This document shows, in pieces, positions 7,874-12,648 of a DNA stretch of 12,648 bases (within the stretch, counting starts at the first letter, position 1; each line of letters opens with the position of its first letter). Position numbers and translations under genes: made by a program. Source of the DNA: Methylococcaceae bacterium UBA662 (GTDB lineage Bacteria; Pseudomonadota; Gammaproteobacteria; Methylococcales; Methylomonadaceae); contig DBNW01000076.1 in the NCBI GenBank assembly GCA_002299425.1, positions 1 to 12,648 on the forward strand, read 5' to 3'. The notes under the pieces were generated by a model. It was not told where the DNA came from, searched no databases, and saw nothing but the letters and a program-made list of their open reading frames with translations.

Positions 7874-8737
7874 ATGATTGAACATTTGCTGTTATGCGTC
7901 GGTGCCCAAAAATCGGGCACCACATGGCTTCACGCCCAACTCAAAGGCCACCCCCAAGTGGGTTTTTCCGCTGTCAAAGAAATTCATTATTTCAATACGA
8001 TACACAAAGGCAGTTTGTTATTGGCGCGGCGCAAGGTAAGCCGACTGGAAAAAATTATCAAGAACAACCGAATCGGCTTGGAACGCTATTTTGCCAATTT
8101 GTCGGCGGGCAAACCGGTTAACACAGGACTCCAACAACTGCTATCGGCCGTCGATGACCGCTGGTACATTAGCCAATTTTCAAAAAATAAACACAAATAC
8201 TCCGCCGATTTTACCCCCGAATACGCCTTGCTACCCGACTCAGGTTTTGAGAACATCAAACGCGTATCTAAAAGCCGCAAAATTATTTTTATCATGCGCG
8301 ACCCCATGGATCGGGCCAAATCGGCCATGCGCTACTTTTTTGAAACCCAGGGCAAAAGCATTAGCGATATTCCCCACGAACAAATCCTTAATTTGGCCAA
8401 ATCTAACCTCATTATTCAAATGTCTTGCTACGACTTAACCATCAAACAGCTGGACAAGCATTTTGCGACAGAAGATGTTTTGTACTTGTTTTATGAAACT
8501 GTTATGCAGAATAAGCAAGCGGCCATAAACCAAATAACTGATTTTTTGGGTATAAAACCCATTCAAAATACCGAGGAACAGTTGGAGAGACGGGTTAATG
8601 TCACGGCCCGTTATGATTTTCCAGATGAAACAAACAAAATACTCAAGTCGAATTTGGAACAAACCTACCAATTTTTAAGCGAGCGATTCCCATCGCTTCC
8701 CGCCGAGTGGCTTAACCTCGACCAACCTAACGCCTAG
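7874..8737 (+). CDS. PAPS-dependent sulfotransferase (second of three)
   Basis: This 287-residue sulfotransferase is a diverged paralog of its neighbours. It has the PAPS loop AQKSGTTWL (11-19, Lys13), VKEIHYF (34-40), ADFTPEYALLP (111-121) and the 3'-phosphate segment IIFIMRDPMDRAKSAMR (137-153). Compared with the first paralog it carries extra residues after KEIHYF (HKGSLLLARRK and beyond). Its 3' half is richer in A+T than the genes around it: about 36% G+C by hand count over 8401-8580. ATG 7874 was chosen because the conserved core begins a few residues later. TTG 7853 and GTG 7865 in the same frame are possible, and the upstream AGTGG is only a weak ribosome binding site. The gap to the first sulfotransferase is 78 bp. 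Its acceptor is unknown but probably part of the same glycan. Confidence 0.87.
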   Translation: MIEHLLLCVGAQKSGTTWLHAQLKGHPQVGFSAVKEIHYFNTIHKGSLLLARRKVSRLEKIIKNNRIGLERYFANLSAGKPVNTGLQQLLSAVDDRWYISQFSKNKHKYSADFTPEYALLPDSGFENIKRVSKSRKIIFIMRDPMDRAKSAMRYFFETQGKSISDIPHEQILNLAKSNLIIQMSCYDLTIKQLDKHFATEDVLYLFYETVMQNKQAAINQITDFLGIKPIQNTEEQLERRVNVTARYDFPDETNKILKSNLEQTYQFLSERFPSLPAEWLNLDQPNA

Positions 8738-8787
8738 CTTCTCCGACTTAACGCACCAAAAACATACTCTGTGATAAGGAAAAGCCG

Positions 8788-9615
8788 ATGATAGCGAAAC
8801 TTTTAATTGGCGCGGGCGCAATGAAAGCGGGTTCCACTTGGCTTTATAGGCAACTTAGCCCCCACCCGGCCATCCACTTCACGCCGATAAAAGAACTGTG
8901 TTATTTCTCTTACAGCAATGGCATCGGTAGGCAATTGGATCACGGCGTGCGCGATAAAAAGTACCAAAAAGCATTAAGCCAGAACAGTAAAAACAGAAAA
9001 CGCATCAATTGGTATGAACGTTATGCTCGGCCTAAGGAAATCGACGACCAATGGTACGCCGCCTTGTTTACCGGAGCCCCTAAAGACGCGTACTGCGCAG
9101 ATTTTTCTAACCTCTATGCCCTGTTGCCGGAACCGTCGTTGGCGAAAATCCAGGGCGTCGCCCAACAAGTCAACGTCATCTACACCCTGCGCGACCCTTT
9201 AGAGCGGCTATGGTCGCAGGTCAAGTTTCATTTTAAATTCGTTGGCAACGAATACGGCATGGAACACTTGTCTGATGCCGAATTTAAAAACATGATCACT
9301 CGGCCGGCCTTTTGGAACCATGCAGAATACCTAGCAAACTACCGTAGGCTGGTAAACGTGTTTGGCAAGGAGCACGTCCGGTTGTTCTACCTTGAAAACT
9401 TTACCCATTTCCCACAAGAGTCGCTATGGGACTTGGAAAAATTCTTGGATATTTCACGCATGGAATGCCATCCGCAGGCAGGCAGTAAAAAAATAAACAA
9501 GACCAAAGACATTGACATGCCAGAGTCCTTTAAGCGGATCGCCCAGGCAAAACTGTTACCCATCTACGAAGAACTGTACGCAGAACGCCTGCACCATCCT
9601 TCGTGGCGCTGGTGA
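8788..9615 (+). CDS. PAPS-dependent sulfotransferase (third of three)
   Basis: This 275-residue sulfotransferase keeps the PAPS loop in altered form, GAMKAGSTWLYRQL (10-23): Met replaces the Gln before Lys13 and Ser replaces the first Thr. PIKELCYF (33-40), CADFSNLYALLP (103-114) and the 3'-phosphate segment VIYTLRDPLERLWSQVK (130-146) follow. A KINKTKDIDMPES segment (235-247) parallels the C-terminal regions of its neighbours. The ribosome binding site AAGGA (8776-8780) sits 7 nt before the ATG, the best in the cluster. The gene begins 50 bp after the second sulfotransferase and is the last intact gene of the cluster. The sequence differences suggest a different acceptor position from its paralogs, but this is inference. 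Confidence 0.87.
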   Translation: MIAKLLIGAGAMKAGSTWLYRQLSPHPAIHFTPIKELCYFSYSNGIGRQLDHGVRDKKYQKALSQNSKNRKRINWYERYARPKEIDDQWYAALFTGAPKDAYCADFSNLYALLPEPSLAKIQGVAQQVNVIYTLRDPLERLWSQVKFHFKFVGNEYGMEHLSDAEFKNMITRPAFWNHAEYLANYRRLVNVFGKEHVRLFYLENFTHFPQESLWDLEKFLDISRMECHPQAGSKKINKTKDIDMPESFKRIAQAKLLPIYEELYAERLHHPSWRW

Positions 9616-9858
9616 TCCCTGTCTTCACTGCTAGTGAGCAACGGTTACAAGGCAAACCCCTTGCTTTGACGGTAAAAAACCCGTACTGGTTAAACCTTAA
9701 CCGCTGCGGCTACTAAGCCCTGTTCACCGGAACACCTAAGTGCTTAAAAAACCAGGCAAGATCAGGCTACCGAACCGTGTGCGTCTTAGAATAGACACCA
9801 CCCACATCGAAAACGGCCAAAATACCCGTGCCGTGGCTGCGTGATCAAGGAGGCAATA
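9616..9858. other. Intergenic spacer at the right edge of the glycan cluster
   Basis: No intact gene is seen in these 243 bases. They contain a perfect hairpin sequence GGTTAA-ACC-TTAACC (9688-9702), a shorter TCACT-GCT-AGTGA hairpin (9625-9637) and a TAGAAT hexamer at 9787-9792 without a good -35 partner. Neither hairpin is followed by a T-run, so no rho-independent terminator can be called. A possible sulfotransferase remnant at 9684-9740 is listed separately. Confidence 0.5.
9684..9740 (+). pseudogene. Possible remnant of a fourth sulfotransferase
   Basis: In the frame starting at 9684 the spacer reads YWLNLNRCGY, a stop, then ALFTGTPK (9717-9740). The third sulfotransferase has WYAALFTGAPK (residues 89-99). 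Seven of the eight residues ALFTGAPK match, and 22 of 29 bases match between TAC at 9711 and CCTAA at 9739. Outside this core no convincing similarity is visible. The fragment is short, so chance similarity is possible. If real, it marks a decayed or recombined copy at the end of the tandem array. Confidence 0.3.
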
Positions 9859-10074
9859 ATGAACACGGGTAACGCTCTGATTGCTGCGGGTCTGGCCCTA
9901 ATAGGGGTAGGGCTGGCGTTGAAATTTGCGCCGTGGTTGGTCACTTGGTTTGGCCGCTTACCGGGCGATATCCGTATTCAAAATGAACACCGTTTTATAC
10001 TTATCCCCATTACCTCGATGGTAATTGTCAGCGTTGTGCTTTCTTGGCTTATCAACCTGATATGCCGAAAATAA
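9859..10074 (+). CDS. DUF2905-family small membrane protein
   Basis: This 71-residue inner-membrane protein has two predicted membrane helices (about residues 4-24 and 46-67). They flank the polar segment FGRLPGDIRIQNEHRF, whose GRLPGDI core is the hallmark of the DUF2905 family. The function of the family is unknown. ATG 9859 is preceded at 5 nt by a strong ribosome binding site, AAGGAGG (9847-9853). This rules in favour of it over the in-frame GTG at 9841, which lies upstream of that site. The gene converges on rsgA with only 16 bp between the two stop codons, and no clear terminator is seen between them. It probably belongs to the conserved housekeeping neighbourhood and not to the glycan cluster. 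Confidence 0.85.
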   Translation: MNTGNALIAAGLALIGVGLALKFAPWLVTWFGRLPGDIRIQNEHRFILIPITSMVIVSVVLSWLINLICRK

Positions 10075-10090
10075 CGCGAATTTGTCAGCG

Positions 10091-10984
10091 TCAAAAAACC
10101 GGGGCAGGCATTTTCTCGATCAGTTTCAAATAGCGCTGGTAGCGCGCTATTGAAATTTTTCCTTGTTCCGCCGCTGCGCGAATCGCGCAACCCTTGTCTT
10201 GGATATGGCGGCAATCATTGAATTGGCACTGCCCCAATAACGGCTGGAACTCCCGATACCCTACGGCCAATTGTTGCAATGACAATTCGGCCAGACCAAA
10301 AATGGCCACCCCCGGGCTGTCTATCAAATCCCCGCCTTGGTCCAGATGGTACAGTGTCGCCGCCGTGGTGGTGTGGCGGCCATGCTTGGTGTTGGCTGAA
10401 ATGGTGTTGGTTTTTAGCTGCTTGTTGGGGATCAAGGCGTTGGTCAGCGACGATTTGCCGACCCCGGATTGACCGGTGAAAATGCTCACTCGCCCTGTCA
10501 ATGCCTGTACCAGGCTCTCTAAGCCGGCTCCCGTTGCCGCACTGACCCGATACAAGGGATAACCCAGTTGTTGATAAACTGCCAGTTCCTGTTCAATGCC
10601 GTCGGAAACTGGCAAATCCGCTTTGTTGAACACCAGGCTAGCGCCGATACGGTTGTTTTCACAAACCGCTAGGTATTGGTCCAGCAATAAAAAATCACAA
10701 GGCGGCTGTGCGGCAAACACTACGAAAACGGCGTCTAAATTGGCGGCGACGAGGCGGGTTTTGCCGTTTTTGGCGGGCCTAAGCAAAGCCGACCGGCGCG
10801 GCAGTATTTCTTCTATTCGGCCTTGTTCGGCATTGACCGGCGCAAACAACACCTGGTCGCCGACGGCTACGGTATCCAGCTTGCGGCGTGTTTGGCATAA
10901 CACGATACCGCCATCGGCCTCGTTTTCCACCGCGATGCCTTGGCCTAAATGCGCCAAGGCCAACCCCCGCGACAACGCCGCCAT
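10091..10984 (-). CDS. rsgA: Ribosome small-subunit biogenesis GTPase RsgA
   Basis: RsgA is a GTPase that helps the 30S ribosomal subunit mature in the cytoplasm. The 297 residues show the family's circularly permuted order: an N-terminal OB-fold region (to about 65), NKAD (G4, 120-123), the P-loop GQSGVGKSS (G1, 171-179), the TKHGRHTTT segment (G2, about 199-207), DSPG (G3, 222-225), and a zinc knuckle with C253, C258, H260 and C266. It lacks the longer N-terminal extension of the E. coli protein, as many homologs do. The ATG at 10984 overlaps the stop codon of the upstream peptidase gene by one base (TGATG), pointing to translational coupling. A GTG one codon earlier is an alternative start. 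All GTPase motifs are intact. Confidence 0.95.
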   Translation of the reverse strand: MAALSRGLALAHLGQGIAVENEADGGIVLCQTRRKLDTVAVGDQVLFAPVNAEQGRIEEILPRRSALLRPAKNGKTRLVAANLDAVFVVFAAQPPCDFLLLDQYLAVCENNRIGASLVFNKADLPVSDGIEQELAVYQQLGYPLYRVSAATGAGLESLVQALTGRVSIFTGQSGVGKSSLTNALIPNKQLKTNTISANTKHGRHTTTAATLYHLDQGGDLIDSPGVAIFGLAELSLQQLAVGYREFQPLLGQCQFNDCRHIQDKGCAIRAAAEQGKISIARYQRYLKLIEKMPAPVF

Positions 10985-12225
10985 CACGCTTGCGACTGCA
11001 AATGGGCGATGCGGATGGCAGCGGGGGGATGGCTGTAATGGAACGCGGAATAAAGCGGGTCGGGTGTTAAGGTGCTGGCGTTTTCTTCATAAAGCTTGAC
11101 CAAACCGCTAACCAATTTCTCGGCGCGGGCATGGGCGGCGGCGAAGCGGTCGGCCTCGAATTCAAATTTGCGTTGGCAATACGCGCTGATGGGCTGCATG
11201 AAAAAGCTAAAGGTCGAGGACACCAACATGAACAACAGCAAGGCGGCGGCATTAGACGGCTGGCTTACGCCTAGACCCTGAAAAAACCAAGGTTTGTCGA
11301 TTAACCAACCGAGCAGGGCGAAGCCCATTAGCGACATCAGTGCCGTTGCCACCAGCATTTTAAGCGTGTGCTTGCATTTAAAATGCCCTAACTCATGGGC
11401 CAACACCGCCTCTAACTCCTCTTCCTCCAGCGAGGCCATCAAGGTATCGAAAAACACGATGCGCTTGTTGTTGCCCAGACCGGTGAAATAGGCGTTGCCG
11501 TGACCGGAGCGTTTAGAACCGTCCATGACAAAAATGCCTTGGCTAGCAAAGCCACAACGGCCTAGCAGGCCCTGGATACGCTCTTTTAACGAACCGTCTG
11601 CCAACGGTGTGAAGGTGTTGAACAACGGCGCGATTAGCGTTGGAAATAGCCAACTCATCAACAGCGAAAAGCTCATCAAGATAGCCCACGCCCACAACCA
11701 CCACGACCAACCGATGCCGCCCATCACCCATAAAATCAACGCCAACAGCGGCAGGCCAATGGCCGCGCCCAAGACCCCCTGCAGCAACTGGTCTTTGACA
11801 AATTGCCGGACGCTGCTTTTGTTAAAGCCGAATTGTTCCTCAATAACAAACGTTTGGTAAATCTGGCTGGGCAGTTCAACGAAGGTCAGCACCAGAAAAA
11901 CCGTCGCTACAGCCGCAACACCGGCCCACAGCGGTGACGCTACCCAGTTTGCCCACGCTTGAAAAGCAACATCGACACCGCCGCCCACGGTCAGCATGAG
12001 CAAAGCCACCAGACTGACGATTCTGTCTACGTCGGTCAATCTGCCTTTTGCCAACGTGTAATCGGCGGCTTTTTGGTGGGCCTGTAGGGAAACAGCGTGG
12101 ACAAAAGCCTCCGGGACTTGCGCCCGATGCCCGGCAACGTATCGAGCTTGACGTTTAGCTAGCCAAAACTCGACAGCAACGGAAAGTGACAAAACAATCA
12201 AAAAAATAACGGTAAAAGCATTCAT
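10984..12225 (-). CDS. Ste24-type M48 family zinc metallopeptidase
   Basis: This 413-residue integral membrane protease belongs to the Ste24/CaaX-protease type of the M48 family. Several hydrophobic helices are visible (near residues 3-20, 67-85, 100-118, 147-170, 173-193, 290-308 and 326-345). The zinc site is HELGH (277-281) with E357 of EFEADRFA as the likely third ligand, and the C-terminal HPPAAIRIAHL (399-409) is typical of the family. In bacteria these enzymes are thought to act on membrane proteins, but the substrate here is unknown. It is probably co-transcribed with rsgA, with which its stop codon overlaps. The start has no clear ribosome binding site. A weak promoter pair on the - strand (TTGTGC at 12282-12287 and TAAACT at 12260-12265, 16 bp apart) may serve it. 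Confidence 0.93.
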   Translation of the reverse strand: MNAFTVIFLIVLSLSVAVEFWLAKRQARYVAGHRAQVPEAFVHAVSLQAHQKAADYTLAKGRLTDVDRIVSLVALLMLTVGGGVDVAFQAWANWVASPLWAGVAAVATVFLVLTFVELPSQIYQTFVIEEQFGFNKSSVRQFVKDQLLQGVLGAAIGLPLLALILWVMGGIGWSWWLWAWAILMSFSLLMSWLFPTLIAPLFNTFTPLADGSLKERIQGLLGRCGFASQGIFVMDGSKRSGHGNAYFTGLGNNKRIVFFDTLMASLEEEELEAVLAHELGHFKCKHTLKMLVATALMSLMGFALLGWLIDKPWFFQGLGVSQPSNAAALLLFMLVSSTFSFFMQPISAYCQRKFEFEADRFAAAHARAEKLVSGLVKLYEENASTLTPDPLYSAFHYSHPPAAIRIAHLQSQA

Positions 12226-12250
12226 GAATTCTGTAAGGGGTGCTTGTGGT

Positions 12251-12279
12251 TAGACGGTCAGTTTAGCCGATGCTACACT
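12251..12279 (+). promoter_or_regulatory. Candidate promoter of orn
   Basis: An extended -10 element, TGC followed by TACACT (12271-12279), lies 17 bp after TAGACG (12251-12256), which matches 4 of 6 positions of the -35 consensus. Transcription would start near 12286, about 22 nt before the orn ATG. It overlaps the possible opposite-strand promoter of the peptidase gene, so the two divergent units may share this 82-bp gap. Inferred from sequence only. Confidence 0.4.
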
Positions 12280-12307
12280 AAGCACAATAAAACTCAATGG
12301 AATCACT

Positions 12308-12648
12308 ATGGCGCAGGACAACCAGAACCTGATTTGGCTAGATTTGGAGATGACCGGCCTAAACCCGGACACCGATTTGATTATTGAAATTGCCACCGTC
12401 ATCACCGACAAAGAGTTGCAAGTCCTTGCTCAAGGCCCGGTTATTGCCGTTAATCAGCCCGATGCGGCGTTGGCGGCGATGGATGATTGGAATCAGAAAC
12501 ACCATGCTCAGTCCGGTTTAATCGAACGGGTCAAAGCGTCCAAAATCAACGCCGAAGAAGCCGAACAGGAAACCTTGGCTTTCTTAAAACACTGGTTGCC
12601 AGAAAAAACTTCACCCCTATGCGGCAACACCATCGGCCAAGACCGGCG
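12308..12648 (+). CDS. orn: Oligoribonuclease (5' part, cut by window end)
   Basis: Orn is a cytoplasmic DEDDh 3'-to-5' exonuclease that degrades the short RNA and linear dinucleotide leftovers of RNA turnover. The 113 visible codons start MAQDNQNLIWLDLEMTGLNP, with the first two metal-binding acids D12 and E14. They reach CGNTIGQDR, where D112 matches the third acid of the family (E. coli Orn uses D12, E14 and D112). The NQKHHAQSGL segment is also family-typical. The remaining third of the protein, with the last Asp and the catalytic His, lies beyond the window. TGGAA (12298-12302) may act as ribosome binding site, 5 nt before the ATG. The gene is divergent from the peptidase gene. Confidence 0.95.
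   Translation, partial: MAQDNQNLIWLDLEMTGLNPDTDLIIEIATVITDKELQVLAQGPVIAVNQPDAALAAMDDWNQKHHAQSGLIERVKASKINAEEAEQETLAFLKHWLPEKTSPLCGNTIGQDR

Noticed and set aside
311..9615. Possible capsule or O-antigen export locus
   Set aside because: No flippase, polymerase, ABC transporter or chain-length gene is in the window, so a specific pathway type cannot be named.
9625..9702. Hairpins TCACT-GCT-AGTGA and GGTTAA-ACC-TTAACC as a terminator of the cluster
   Set aside because: The stems are short, not G+C-rich, and no T-run follows either one.
9787..9792. TAGAAT as a -10 element for the DUF2905 gene
   Set aside because: No acceptable -35 hexamer lies 16-18 bp upstream, so a promoter call is not supported.
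10596..11099. Long + strand open frame (167 codons) antisense to rsgA and the peptidase gene
   Set aside because: It lies opposite conserved coding sequence with intact RsgA and M48 motifs; its peptide is low in recognisable features and is a shadow of the opposite strand.

Overview
The window looks like the chromosome of a gammaproteobacterium of roughly 50% G+C. The taxonomic clue is the housekeeping block at the right end: orn facing away from a Ste24-type M48 peptidase gene, which is coupled to rsgA, with a small DUF2905 membrane-protein gene converging on rsgA. A methanotroph-like (Methylococcales) or similar gammaproteobacterial host is a guess from gene order only.

The left three quarters (311-9615, all + strand) is an accessory cluster of five genes read in one direction with gaps of about 14-80 bp, probably one operon. 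It starts with a possible promoter (258-285) abutting a near-perfect palindrome (243-258). Two very large cytoplasmic-type glycosyltransferases follow. The first (884 aa) has four short FD..Y/HY repeats, a GT2 domain and a GT-B (GT4-like) domain. The second (about 1311 aa) has two copies of a roughly 94-residue beta-rich domain, a TPR-like helical stretch and two GT-B domains. Next come three tandem, strongly diverged PAPS-dependent sulfotransferases (6965-7795, 7874-8737, 8788-9615). The simplest reading is a pathway that builds a glycan with up to four glycosyltransferase active sites and then sulfates it at several positions. No flippase, polymerase, export or PAPS-synthesis gene is visible, so the acceptor (surface polysaccharide, lipid or protein) is unknown.

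Between the cluster and the housekeeping block (9616-9858) lies a non-coding stretch. It contains an eight-residue match (ALFTGTPK against ALFTGAPK of the third sulfotransferase), a possible trace of a decayed fourth sulfotransferase. To its right, the DUF2905 gene (+), rsgA (-), the M48 peptidase gene (-) and the 5' part of orn (+, cut by the window end) look ordinary and intact.

No rRNA, tRNA, CRISPR array, transposase or clear rho-independent terminator was found.
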